A DNA stretch of 64,000 nucleotides from an uncultured Eubacteriales bacterium (GCA_900546075.1 URBH01000003.1:1-64000), one strand, 5' to 3'. Positions 16,219 to 24,717 are shown, numbered from the stretch's first letter. Translations and numbers: made by a program. Notes: a model not told the origin generated them from the letters alone.

Positions 16219-16278
16219 GCTCATCAATAATGAGTAGTAGGATGAACTAAGAATAGCCCAGAAAAAAGCAATAGTCAA
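16219..16278 (-). promoter_or_regulatory. Leftward promoter with downstream operator copy 1
   Basis: On the minus strand TTGACT (16273-16278), a 17-bp spacer and TATTCT (16250-16255). The motif gctcatcaataatgagtag (16219-16237) lies about 6-24 bases after the expected transcription start. It contains the inverted repeat CTCAT-5-ATGAG. Confidence 0.75.
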
Positions 16279-16354
16279 GTGCTTTTCAAAAAATTAAAAT
16301 GAAAAATAGCAATTTCAACAAAAAATAGGGTTGAAAATATGGTAAATAGGTACA

Positions 16355-16409
16355 TTGACAAAGAGAGGTGCCTATGATATGCTCATAGCAGCTCATCAAT
16401 GATGATTAG
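16355..16409 (+). promoter_or_regulatory. Rightward promoter with operator copy 2
   Basis: TTGACA (16355-16360), a 17-bp spacer and TATGCT (16378-16383). The second motif, gctcatcaatgatgattag (16391-16409), matches the first at 17 of 19 positions and starts at about +1. A regulator bound here would block the start of the importer operon. Confidence 0.8.
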
Positions 16410-16423
16410 TGAGGAGGAAGAAT

Positions 16424-17590
16424 ATGTACAATTCATCCGATCCGGCACTGATGCCGGCAAGGGTGTATGTCCGACCGGATGAGGAACGCTTCCGTGACAC
16501 CTTCCGCAGATGGCAGGGCATCCCCTCCATTGAAGTTACTCCCAAGGGTCGGGTATTCGTGGATTTTTACACCGGCCAGGCAGCGGAGAAGGGCGGTAAT
16601 TTCCTGATGCTCTGCGTCAGTGAGGACGGAGGTAAAACCTTCCGCTCCGGCGAGCTGGTCGTGGAGCACCCGGATCCAACATGCAGAATCTATGACCCCG
16701 GGCTTTGGATTTCCCCCAAGGGAGAATTGTGGGTGACCTACAATCAGACACGCGGTTTTAACGATTGCAGGAACGGTGTCTGGGCAGTCATCTGTGACAA
16801 TCCGGACGCAGACGAACTGCGTTGGACGGAGCCACGCAGAATCGCCAACGGTATTATGATGAATAAGCCGCTGGTAACGTCAAAGGGGGAATGGCTGTTT
16901 CCCTGTGCAATCTGGCGGGATGAATGCGGTGCGTTTCCCACCGAACGTCATGGCCTGGAGGCTGAGCAGTTCCCCAATGTTTACGTATCGACAGATCAGG
17001 GAGAGCATATTACCTTGCGCGGTCATGGCGACGTACCCAACCGGAGCTTCGATGAGCATATGCTCGTTGAAAAAAAGGACGGATCCCTTTGGATGCTGGT
17101 GCGAACCTTTGACGGCATAGGAGAATGCTTCTCCTATGATGGCGGAGTAACCTGGACGCCGGGGCGGAAATCCCATATTGAAGGACCCTGCTCCCGCTTC
17201 CATATCCGGCGACTGCGCTCGGGACGTCTGCTGATGATCAATCACGCCAATTTCCGGGAGCGCATTGACCTGAAAAACATCATGGCTCAGGGAAATGTCA
17301 AGAGCTGGCGCGGCAGGACGAACCTGACGGCAATGCTCAGCGAGGACGACGGTGCCACCTGGCCCTACGCTCTTTTGCTGGATGAACGCAACGATGCCGC
17401 CTATCCGGACGCAAAGGAAGGGGAGGACGGGTACATTTACGTGACCTACGACTGGGAACGGGTGAGACAGCGGGAGATTTTGATGGCAAAATTTACCGAG
17501 CAGGATGTCCTGAACGGTACCCTGAGCAGCCCGAATGGAGCACTGAGGATCCTGGTTAACAAAGCTTTGGGACAGCCGGATGTGGAATGA
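16424..17590 (+). CDS. Sialidase-family (BNR/Asp-box) beta-propeller protein
   Basis: This 388-residue protein has repeated Asp-boxes: SEDGGKTF (about residue 65), SYDGGVTW (about 240) and SEDDGATW (about 305), plus an N-terminal RWQGIPSIEV segment that resembles the RIP motif of sialidases. It is probably a six-bladed propeller. There is no signal peptide or anchor, so it should act in the cytoplasm, unlike most secreted sialidases. The family also includes glycoside hydrolases and lyases that do not act on sialic acid, and the named activity should not be assumed. ATG at 16424 follows GGAGGAAG. It is the first gene of the importer operon. Confidence 0.8.
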   Translation: MYNSSDPALMPARVYVRPDEERFRDTFRRWQGIPSIEVTPKGRVFVDFYTGQAAEKGGNFLMLCVSEDGGKTFRSGELVVEHPDPTCRIYDPGLWISPKGELWVTYNQTRGFNDCRNGVWAVICDNPDADELRWTEPRRIANGIMMNKPLVTSKGEWLFPCAIWRDECGAFPTERHGLEAEQFPNVYVSTDQGEHITLRGHGDVPNRSFDEHMLVEKKDGSLWMLVRTFDGIGECFSYDGGVTWTPGRKSHIEGPCSRFHIRRLRSGRLLMINHANFRERIDLKNIMAQGNVKSWRGRTNLTAMLSEDDGATWPYALLLDERNDAAYPDAKEGEDGYIYVTYDWERVRQREILMAKFTEQDVLNGTLSSPNGALRILVNKALGQPDVE

Positions 17591-17706
17591 CGGCAGCCAC
17601 AATAAGAAAGAGAGCCGCGTGAAGGAGGTGTTACGGCAGACAGCGGCAGAGATACAGATAAAATTCATTTAAAGAAAATACAACAGAACAACTGGAGGAA
17701 ATCACG

Positions 17707-18753
17707 ATGAAAAAAGTATTGGCAGTTCTTTTGGTACTGGCGATGGCAATGTCCATGGTAGCCTGCGGCACTTCCACCGCCCCTTCCGAGACAAGCACTC
17801 CCGCAAAGGACAACCCCACGACGTCCGCACAGACGGATGCCGGTAACGCCGCAGCCGGCAAAAAGGCTGCAATGATCACGGCGCAGCCCCTTGGCGATCA
17901 GGGCGTGACGGACGACACCTACAGTGGCTTCATCAAAGGCTGTGAGGAATTCGGATACGAGCCGACTGTCGTAGAGGTACAGGCGGGCGAGTATGAAGAG
18001 ACGCTCCGTTCGCTTTGCCAGGAAGGCTATGATATCATCATGCCCTGTTGGTCTGCGCTGGAGGATGCCTGCGCAAGAGTTTCTGCGGAGTATCCTGACA
18101 GTGAGTTTATCATGGTGTTCAGTGAACTGAATCTTCCCAACGTAAAGGCCATGATCGGCCGTCAGTCCCAGGGCTCTTATCTGGCCGGCGTCGACGCGGC
18201 TATGACCACCAAGACCGGCCACATCGCCTTCATGGGTGGCTCCGATAACCCGTCTATCAATCAGTTCCGGGCAGGCTTTGAGGCCGGCGCTCGCTCCGTG
18301 AATCCTGACATCAAGATTGAGGCCACTTGGGTCGGCAGCTTTGACGATCCCGCCAAGGGCAAGGAGCTTGCTCTGATGCTTTACGATCAGGGCGTTGACA
18401 TCATCTACGTGGCGGCGGCTGCCTCCTCCACCGGTGTGTTTGATGCAGCCAAGGAAACCGGCGGCATGGTTGTCGGCTGCGACGTTGACCAGAACAACGT
18501 TGTCCCCGGCCAGGTCATTGGCTCGATGATCCTGAACTACGGCAACTGGGTATATCAGGCTTTCCAGGAGCGTGAAAATGGCGGACTGAAGTTTGGCGCG
18601 TTCAAGTATGGCCTTGAGAACGACGGCATGGACCTGCTTCTGCCGGATCCTTCCGTTTACAAGACCGACGATGCCATTGCTCAGGCGGTCAGCGAAGCGC
18701 GTGATAAGATTATGAGCGGAGAGATCGAGGTGCCCGACGTCCCTGTGGACTGA
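17707..18753 (+). CDS. BMP family (PnrA/Med-like) substrate-binding lipoprotein
   Basis: This 348-residue lipoprotein has a signal peptide ending in SMVAC (lipid-modified Cys20), a Ser/Thr-rich linker and a periplasmic-binding-protein fold. BMP/PnrA proteins bind purine nucleosides or related ring compounds and feed BmpA-NupOPQ-type importers. Family features include the GVTDDTYSGFIKGCEEFGYE start of domain 1, QSQGSYLAGVDAA near the hinge and GCDVDQNNVVPG in domain 2. The ligand here is unknown; the catabolic neighbours suggest a ring-containing amide or glycoside. The RBS is GGAGG 8 bases before the ATG. Confidence 0.9.
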   Translation: MKKVLAVLLVLAMAMSMVACGTSTAPSETSTPAKDNPTTSAQTDAGNAAAGKKAAMITAQPLGDQGVTDDTYSGFIKGCEEFGYEPTVVEVQAGEYEETLRSLCQEGYDIIMPCWSALEDACARVSAEYPDSEFIMVFSELNLPNVKAMIGRQSQGSYLAGVDAAMTTKTGHIAFMGGSDNPSINQFRAGFEAGARSVNPDIKIEATWVGSFDDPAKGKELALMLYDQGVDIIYVAAAASSTGVFDAAKETGGMVVGCDVDQNNVVPGQVIGSMILNYGNWVYQAFQERENGGLKFGAFKYGLENDGMDLLLPDPSVYKTDDAIAQAVSEARDKIMSGEIEVPDVPVD

Positions 18754-18765
18754 CGGACTGAGACA

Positions 18766-18797
18766 GGGGTGCTCGGAGGCAGTCTCTCGGGCACCCC
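18766..18797 (+). terminator. Intercistronic hairpin after the binding-protein gene
   Basis: ggggtgc pairs with gcacccc around an imperfect inner stem. Hairpins at this place commonly let a binding protein be made in excess over the ATPase and permeases, by partial termination or mRNA protection. Only a short T stretch follows. Confidence 0.5.
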
Positions 18798-18857
18798 ATT
18801 CTCCTTCACTGCTGCGGGGCGCAGAGAAGGAGAGATCAAGAAAGGAGCATATTTCGC

Positions 18858-20378
18858 ATGACGAAACTGGCAGTAGATATGCAAAAGATTACCGTGCGGT
18901 TCGGCAAGGTGATCGCAAACAACGAAGTGGACTTTCAGGCCGAATGGGGCGAGGTACACGGACTGGTGGGAGAAAACGGCGCCGGTAAAACGACGCTGAT
19001 GCGGGTACTATACGGAATGTATACGCATCATGAGGGAACCATGCTCATCAACGGAGAAAAGGTAGCCTTCAGCTCTCCCAAGGATGCCATAGCCAAAGGA
19101 ATCGGAATGGTGCATCAGCACTTCAGCCTGGTGCCGAGCATGACGGTGGCGGAAAACGTGGTGATCGGCAGGCCGCCATACAAAAAAGGCCTGATTGATT
19201 TGAAAAAAAGTGAGCAGATCGTCGCCCAGCTCAGCGCGGAGTATGGATTGGAAATCGATCCGAAGATGCGCGTGAGCGATCTGACGGTTGGCTTGCAGCA
19301 GCGTGTAGAGATCCTTAAGGCGCTTTATCTGGGCGCGGAAATCCTGATTATGGATGAGCCTACTGCGGTGCTGACGCCACAGGAGATCAAGCAGCTCATG
19401 GAAACGCTGCGAAGCCTCAAGGAAAAGGGCAAATGTATTATTTTGATTACGCACAAGCTGGCGGAGGTTCGTATGGTAACCGACCGTATTACAGTTATGC
19501 GTGCCGGCGTTGTGACCGCAAGAGTGAACACTGCGGACACCGATGAAAAGAAAATTGCAATGATGATGGTTGGCCGTGAGGTCATCCTGGAAGTGGACAA
19601 GCAGCCCTTTCACCCGGGAGAAACGGTTTTGAGCCTGAAGAATATTTCCTGCTTTGACAGGATGGGACTGCCTGCCGTACGCGACGTATCCTTCGATGTG
19701 CATCGCGGGGAGGTAGTCGGTATTGCGGGCGTTCAGGGCAATGGGCAGTCGGAATTGGCGGATGCCGTGGCCGGGCTGCTGCCCCTGTCACACGGTGAGG
19801 TTTTCCTGAACGGCAAGCTTATGAGCGGGGGAAATGTTCCGCTGCTGTGCCGGGAAAACGGCATGGGGCATATCCACGACGACCGAATCCATGTTGGCTC
19901 AGCCGCCGACCTTTCCATCCGTGACAACTTCCTGGCGGCTATGTACCGGAGCGACGCGGTGAAAAAGGGACCTTTCCTGGATTACAGAAAGGCCAACGAG
20001 ATTGTCGAAGAAAATGTGAAAAAATACAAGGTTAAAATCGGCAAAATCACGGATGAGATCAGTTCCTTGTCCGGCGGCAATATGCAAAAGCTCATTATTG
20101 CGCGGGAGATGTATATGCAGCCGCGGCTTTTGATCGCCAGCCAGCCGACGCGCGGCGTAGACATCGGCGCAACCGAGTTTATTTATCAGCAAATTATCCA
20201 TCACCGGGATCAGGGCAATGCAGTGCTGCTGATTTCAAATGAGCTAAGCGAAATCCTTGCCCTGAGCGACCGGATATTGGTGATTTATAAAGGCAGCATT
20301 ATTGGGGAACTGGATCGTGCACAGGCAACCGAGAATAAAATCGGTCTGCTGATGGCGGGAATCCGCCCAGAGACGTAA
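18858..20378 (+). CDS. Tandem-domain ABC importer ATPase (NupO/YufO-like)
   Basis: This 506-residue ATPase has two nucleotide-binding domains in one chain, as in nucleoside and sugar (RbsA-type) importers. Domain 1 has Walker [10 protein letters not shown] (residues 38-46), a signature [11 protein letters not shown] (about 140) and Walker [12 protein letters not shown]. Domain 2 has a degenerate Walker A (GVQGNGQSE, about 298), with the Lys missing, but an intact LSGGNMQK signature (about 405). Asymmetric domains of this kind are normal in the family. It works with the BMP binding protein and the two permeases that follow it. Confidence 0.93.
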   Translation: MTKLAVDMQKITVRFGKVIANNEVDFQAEWGEVHGLVGENGAGKTTLMRVLYGMYTHHEGTMLINGEKVAFSSPKDAIAKGIGMVHQHFSLVPSMTVAENVVIGRPPYKKGLIDLKKSEQIVAQLSAEYGLEIDPKMRVSDLTVGLQQRVEILKALYLGAEILIMDEPTAVLTPQEIKQLMETLRSLKEKGKCIILITHKLAEVRMVTDRITVMRAGVVTARVNTADTDEKKIAMMMVGREVILEVDKQPFHPGETVLSLKNISCFDRMGLPAVRDVSFDVHRGEVVGIAGVQGNGQSELADAVAGLLPLSHGEVFLNGKLMSGGNVPLLCRENGMGHIHDDRIHVGSAADLSIRDNFLAAMYRSDAVKKGPFLDYRKANEIVEENVKKYKVKIGKITDEISSLSGGNMQKLIIAREMYMQPRLLIASQPTRGVDIGATEFIYQQIIHHRDQGNAVLLISNELSEILALSDRILVIYKGSIIGELDRAQATENKIGLLMAGIRPET

Positions 20379-20396
20379 TGGAAGGAGAAAGCAAAT

Positions 20397-21452
20397 ATGA
20401 ATTTTGAATTCCGTCAGAGAAAAATCAAGCCGTCGATCATCGCTTTGTCGATCTGCATCGGGCTTGTCTTGGGTACGGTGTTTGTCCTTCTGGGCGGCTA
20501 CAATGTTCTGGAGGTGTATTCATACCTCATTCGCGGCTCGCTTGGCAGCATAAGCGCTCTTTCTTCTACCATTCGCTGGACAACGGCATTTCTGCTCTGC
20601 GGCATTGCATCCGGCATTGCGTTCAAGGGCGGCATGTTTAACATGGGAACCGAGGGACAGCTGTATATGGGCGCAATTTCCGCCACCTTGGTGGGCATCT
20701 ACTGCAAGGGCCTGCCGGCGATTGCACATATCCCGCTGTGCATGCTTGCCGGCATGGTGGCAGGAGCCATTTGGGCCAGTATTCCGGCTCTGCTGCGGGT
20801 TTACTGGAACACAAGCGAAATTGTTGTCACCTTGATGATGAACTATATTGCCATCAATTTTACAAGCTTCCTGGTTAAGGAATACTTCCTGACCACCGGC
20901 GTGTTTGGCGATTCGTTGACCACCGACGAATTGGCGGCTACCGCTCGGTTCCCGGTTTTCGGGGGGAGTCCCATCTCATTTGGGTTTATTCTCGGTACGC
21001 TTCTGATAATTGCCTATATTCTGTTTTTTACCAAGAGCAAGCGCGGCTTTGAGATCAAGGTTTCGGGTGTAAATCCGGATTTTGCGAAATTCAGCGGCAT
21101 CAGCGTCAATAAGGTGCGTATTTCGGTTATGCTGATGAGCGGCATGGTGGCCGGTCTTGCCGGCGCCGCCGAAATCATGGGTGTGCAGGGCAGATTCCTG
21201 TCCGGCTTCTCTCCGGACTTCGGTACAAGTGGAATGCTGGTTGCGCTTTTGGGCAACAGCAGCGGTATCGGTATTTACATTTCGGCGATTTTTATGGGTA
21301 TTTTGAAAGCCGGATCGCTCACACTTGAGCGCAGTGCGGGTGTCTCGCGCGCATTGGCTGTTGTAATTCAGGCACTTATCATTTGCTTTGTGTCGGTCAA
21401 AACCCTGAAAGTATTCGACTTCAAGAAAAAAGAAGGGAGTGGCAAGGAATGA
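20397..21452 (+). CDS. ABC importer permease (NupP/YufP-like)
   Basis: This 351-residue membrane protein of the BPD_transp_2 family has about ten hydrophobic helices. It shows the FKGGMFNMGTEGQLYMGA segment typical of permeases paired with BMP binding proteins and the FEIKVSGVNPDFAKFSGI loop that contacts the ATPase. It forms a heterodimer with the next gene's product. ATG follows GGAG. Its stop overlaps the next gene's start (ATGA). Confidence 0.9.
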   Translation: MNFEFRQRKIKPSIIALSICIGLVLGTVFVLLGGYNVLEVYSYLIRGSLGSISALSSTIRWTTAFLLCGIASGIAFKGGMFNMGTEGQLYMGAISATLVGIYCKGLPAIAHIPLCMLAGMVAGAIWASIPALLRVYWNTSEIVVTLMMNYIAINFTSFLVKEYFLTTGVFGDSLTTDELAATARFPVFGGSPISFGFILGTLLIIAYILFFTKSKRGFEIKVSGVNPDFAKFSGISVNKVRISVMLMSGMVAGLAGAAEIMGVQGRFLSGFSPDFGTSGMLVALLGNSSGIGIYISAIFMGILKAGSLTLERSAGVSRALAVVIQALIICFVSVKTLKVFDFKKKEGSGKE

Positions 21453-22372
21453 TTACGGCAAGTATTATCGCTCCGATTCTCCGGGTAATGACCCCCATTC
21501 TGCTGTGTGCGCTGGGGGGAGTTTACAGCGAACGATCCGGTACCGGAAACATTACCTACGAGGGCAGTATGCTGGTAGGCACCTTTACCGGCGTTGTCGG
21601 CAGCTATTTTACCGGAAGCGCCCTGGTTGGTGTCCTCTGTGCCGTTGCAGGCGGTGTCCTTGTGAATCTGTTTTACGGCATGCTGCGCATCAAAATGGGC
21701 GGTGATAATGTTGTTTGCGGATTTGCAGTGAATTCCTTCAGCGTCGGCGTAACGACATACCTGCTGCGCACGATCTTCCATACCAACGGCACTCTTTCGG
21801 ATTCCCGCATCCAGGGACTTTATAAGCTCCGGATTCCCGTACTGAAGGATATCCCCATTATTAAGTACTTTGTAACAAATCAGACCCTTCTGGTTTACTT
21901 TGCGTTCCTGATGGTTTTTGTGACTGCCATTATTCTGAAGCGCACCAAGTTCGGCTTCGCCATACGTGCCTGCGGCGAAAACCCGATGGCTGCCGCTACA
22001 GTCGGCGTAAACGTCAACAGAACGCGCTGGATCTGCCTGGTCATCACCGGAATGCTCTGCGGGCTTGGCGGTGCGCAGATGGCGCTGGGAAATCTTACGC
22101 AGTTCTCCGAGGATATGGTAGGCGGCCGCGGCTTCATTGCTCTGGCGGCGGTTATCCTTTCCAAGGCAACGCCGCTTGGCGTCCTTTGCACGGCGCTTCT
22201 GTTTGGGTTTGCCGAGGCCTATGCGAATCTGCTGCAATTGACGAGCATTTCTTCCTATCTGATTCTGATGATCCCCTATGCAGCGGTTATCCTGATCCTG
22301 GTGCTGCAGCCGGAGCGGCTTAAAGAACTGAAGCGCTGGATAGGTATGCGCAGGAAGCTGCCGCAGGTATGA
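21449..22372 (+). CDS. ABC importer permease (NupQ/YufQ-like)
   Basis: This 307-residue second permease carries the ERSGTGNITYEGSMLVG segment, a counterpart of the EG-x-M motif of NupQ, and the FAIRACGENPMAAATVGVN ATPase-contact loop. Coupling to the preceding gene through ATGA and an AAGG RBS within that gene point to equal production. The frame is open upstream, but that part overlaps the first permease and lacks an RBS. Confidence 0.9.
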   Translation: MITASIIAPILRVMTPILLCALGGVYSERSGTGNITYEGSMLVGTFTGVVGSYFTGSALVGVLCAVAGGVLVNLFYGMLRIKMGGDNVVCGFAVNSFSVGVTTYLLRTIFHTNGTLSDSRIQGLYKLRIPVLKDIPIIKYFVTNQTLLVYFAFLMVFVTAIILKRTKFGFAIRACGENPMAAATVGVNVNRTRWICLVITGMLCGLGGAQMALGNLTQFSEDMVGGRGFIALAAVILSKATPLGVLCTALLFGFAEAYANLLQLTSISSYLILMIPYAAVILILVLQPERLKELKRWIGMRRKLPQV

Positions 22373-22389
22373 AAGGGGAGCCATTGCCG

Positions 22390-23130
22390 ATGAATGACTG
22401 GACAGGAAAACGGATTCTGGTGCTGGGTGCCAGTGGCGGAATCGGCAGCTGCTGCGTAAGGCAGCTGTATGACAAGGGCGCGACGGTTCTTGCGGCGGAT
22501 CTGAGTCCAAACGAGAAAATTGCTGCGGTGCCGTTCTCACACTGTGATGTGTCGGATGCGAACTCCGTTGACGACCTCTTTTCCTTGGCAAAACAGACAT
22601 TGGGCGGATTGGACGGATTTGTATATGCCTGCGGAATCGGGTCATCTGCCGGCTTGTTTGCCACATCGCTGAATCACTTTGACAGGGTGATTTCAATCAA
22701 TTTGCGAGGCGCGTTTTACGCCTCACAGAAGGCGGCGGAGCAAATGGCAGCAGGCGGGAGCATTGTGCTGGTGGCTTCGCAGAAGGGACTGTGCGGTTCG
22801 ACGGGAAGCCTTGCCTACAACGCATCCAAGGGCGGCATGATTATTATGGCGCGCAGCATGGCGCTTGAGCTGGGTAGCCGTGGCATCCGGGTAAACTGTG
22901 TCTGCCCCGGCCCCACGGAAACGCCGATGTTTGCACAGGACATGGCCAATCAGCCGGACGAGCAGACAGCCAGAAAAAAGGTGGCATCCAGCAACCCCCT
23001 AAATCGTATTGCCGACGCACAGCAGATTGCACCGGCCATCCTTTATGCGCTAAGTGACGATGCCTCGTTCATGACCGGCACTGAAATCGTGGTGGACGGT
23101 GGGAATATAGCCGGGGTAAGAAATATCTGA
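22390..23130 (+). CDS. Short-chain dehydrogenase/reductase
   Basis: This 246-residue classical SDR has a cofactor motif GASGGIG (residues 13-19) and catalytic Ser130, Tyr143 and Lys147 (YNASK). The C-terminal MTGTEIVVDGG block is standard for the family. The acidic residue after beta 2 (AADLS) suggests NAD rather than NADP. Relatives oxidise sugar or polyol alcohols, or 3-oxo/3-hydroxy acids. ATG at 22390 has GGGGAG 9 bases upstream; an ATG at 22369 overlaps the permease stop without an RBS. The substrate is not identifiable. Confidence 0.88.
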   Translation: MNDWTGKRILVLGASGGIGSCCVRQLYDKGATVLAADLSPNEKIAAVPFSHCDVSDANSVDDLFSLAKQTLGGLDGFVYACGIGSSAGLFATSLNHFDRVISINLRGAFYASQKAAEQMAAGGSIVLVASQKGLCGSTGSLAYNASKGGMIIMARSMALELGSRGIRVNCVCPGPTETPMFAQDMANQPDEQTARKKVASSNPLNRIADAQQIAPAILYALSDDASFMTGTEIVVDGGNIAGVRNI

Positions 23131-23161
23131 CGCTTTTCTGAATAGGAGATGTGTAATCAAA

Positions 23162-24532
23162 ATGAATAAGAAAATATTTACCGGTGGGCAGGTTGTCCTT
23201 CCTGATAGTGTCGTTACGGCTTCACTTGTTGTCGAGGGCGAGAAGATCGCGGGGCTTCTGCTGCCGGGGATTCGACTGGGCTCAGAATATGAGGAGATTG
23301 ATGTATCCGGTAAGGTTCTGATGCCCGGCGTGATAGATTCCCATGTCCATATGTGGGATCCGTCCCCTCAGAATTACCGTGAGGACTGGCGGCATGGCTC
23401 GCAGTGTGCCGCATCCGGCGGCATTACCACGATCGTTGACATGCCGCTGAGTGTTCCTCCGGTGGTAAACGAGGAGGGCTTCCGTATCAAGCATGAGCTT
23501 GCGAGCAGGGAATCCTGCGTCGATTTCGCGTTCTGGGGAGGCCTGACGCCGGGCTGTGTGGAAAATCTGGAGGAGCTGGACAAGCTCGGCTGCGTGGCGT
23601 ACAAGGGCTTTATGAGCTTTGCGAATCCGGACTATCCTCAGATAACGGACGGGTACCTGGTTCGGGGAATGCGCAGGGCAGCTGCGTTTGGCGGACTGAT
23701 CGGCGTACATGCGGAGAATGCCGAGGTGGCCGCATTTGGCAGCGAGGAAATGGCGGCTCATGCAGGCGCCCCCAACAGTATGCACGATGAGGCCAGACCC
23801 TGGTGGGTCGAACTGGAGGCGATTGAGCGGGCGGTGCTGTTTGCCAGAAACACCGGAGCCAGGCTCTACATCTGCCACATGACCATTCCGGAGGGCGCGC
23901 AGTTCATCAAGCAGGCGAAAATGGACGGCGTACCGGTGTATGCAGAGACCTGTCCGCACTACCTGCTCTTTGATAAGTCAATCATGGATGAAAGGGGCGC
24001 TTTTGCAAAGTGCAACCCGCCGATTCGGAGCCGCGAGCAGGTAGAAAAGCTTTGGAATTATGTCTTTGACGGCACGATCGACACGCTCGGATCGGATCAT
24101 GGGCCGTATACGGACGAAGAAAAACAGAAAAACGGCAACTTCTTCCTGGAATACAGCGGATTTGGCGGTTTCGATGCCATGCTGGCGGGAATGATTACCG
24201 AAGGGGTTCACAAGCGCGGTCTGCCCCTGACAACGCTAAGCCGGATCACGGCAACCAACACTGCGGCGATTATGGGACTTGCCCCCTGCAAGGGGACGCT
24301 TCTGCCCGGTGCAGATGCAGATATCGCGGTGGTTGACTTAAACGAAGACTGGATATTTGACGGAACCAAGAGCCTCTCAAAAACAAAGACTGTCAACAAT
24401 CTTTACCATGGCAGCCGGATGAAGGGTCGGGTCAAGGAAACCTGGGTGCGGGGCACACGGGTGTTCCAAAATGGCCGGATTGAAGCAGCAGCCGGATATG
24501 GACGGTATATTCCGAAAAATAAGCAGAAATAA
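23162..24532 (+). CDS. Cyclic-amide amidohydrolase (allantoinase/dihydropyrimidinase/dihydroorotase family)
   Basis: This 456-residue binuclear metal hydrolase of the amidohydrolase superfamily has a complete metal and catalytic set: HVH (H61, H63), Lys148 in VAYKGFM (the lysine carboxylated in this family), H183 in GVHAEN, H239 in ICHM and Asp312 in GSDHGP. These enzymes open five- or six-membered cyclic amides (allantoin, hydantoins, dihydropyrimidines, dihydroorotate). Overall sequence blocks look closest to allantoinase/hydantoinase, but no allantoate or ureidoglycolate gene is nearby. It is last in the importer operon, and a compound stem-loop repeat starts directly at its stop codon. 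Confidence 0.9.
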   Translation: MNKKIFTGGQVVLPDSVVTASLVVEGEKIAGLLLPGIRLGSEYEEIDVSGKVLMPGVIDSHVHMWDPSPQNYREDWRHGSQCAASGGITTIVDMPLSVPPVVNEEGFRIKHELASRESCVDFAFWGGLTPGCVENLEELDKLGCVAYKGFMSFANPDYPQITDGYLVRGMRRAAAFGGLIGVHAENAEVAAFGSEEMAAHAGAPNSMHDEARPWWVELEAIERAVLFARNTGARLYICHMTIPEGAQFIKQAKMDGVPVYAETCPHYLLFDKSIMDERGAFAKCNPPIRSREQVEKLWNYVFDGTIDTLGSDHGPYTDEEKQKNGNFFLEYSGFGGFDAMLAGMITEGVHKRGLPLTTLSRITATNTAAIMGLAPCKGTLLPGADADIAVVDLNEDWIFDGTKSLSKTKTVNNLYHGSRMKGRVKETWVRGTRVFQNGRIEAAAGYGRYIPKNKQK

Positions 24533-24696
24533 TACTATTTCTTCATAAAATGATTTCATCATTTTATGAAAGCCGTTTCACGGCAGACCGCCTGGGCGGC
24601 GGTAAGAAATGTATTGACTTCGTTTTTTAGCGGCAGTGGCCGCAATCCTGCGGCCGAATAAAACGCTTTTAAGCGTTTTATTAAAAACGCGTATAA
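24533..24696 (+). repeat. Compound stem-loop repeat, copy A (best preserved)
   Basis: It starts TACTATTTCT immediately after the TAA of the amidohydrolase gene and ends in CGTATAA. In order it contains: stem 1 at 24542-24570 (12 bp, loop tttca); stem 2 at 24572-24584; stem 3 at 24587-24603; the linker GAAATGTATTGACTT at 24606-24620, followed by a T run; two mutually exclusive stems, 24630-24643 and 24638-24655, that share gccgc; and stem 6 at 24657-24682 (12 bp). Copies with the same order are at 56831 and 34641. Confidence 0.85.
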
Positions 24697-24717
24697 TGCA
24701 AATAGGATAAGATGCGC

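Noticed and set aside
16424..24532. Sialic-acid utilisation operon
   Set aside because: The sialidase-like protein is cytoplasmic, the importer is of BMP and not SiaP/SatA type, and nanA, nanE and nanK are missing.
23162..24532. Pyrimidine biosynthetic dihydroorotase (pyrC)
   Set aside because: Sequence blocks fit allantoinase/hydantoinase better, and no pyr genes are near. The catabolic importer context argues against biosynthesis.
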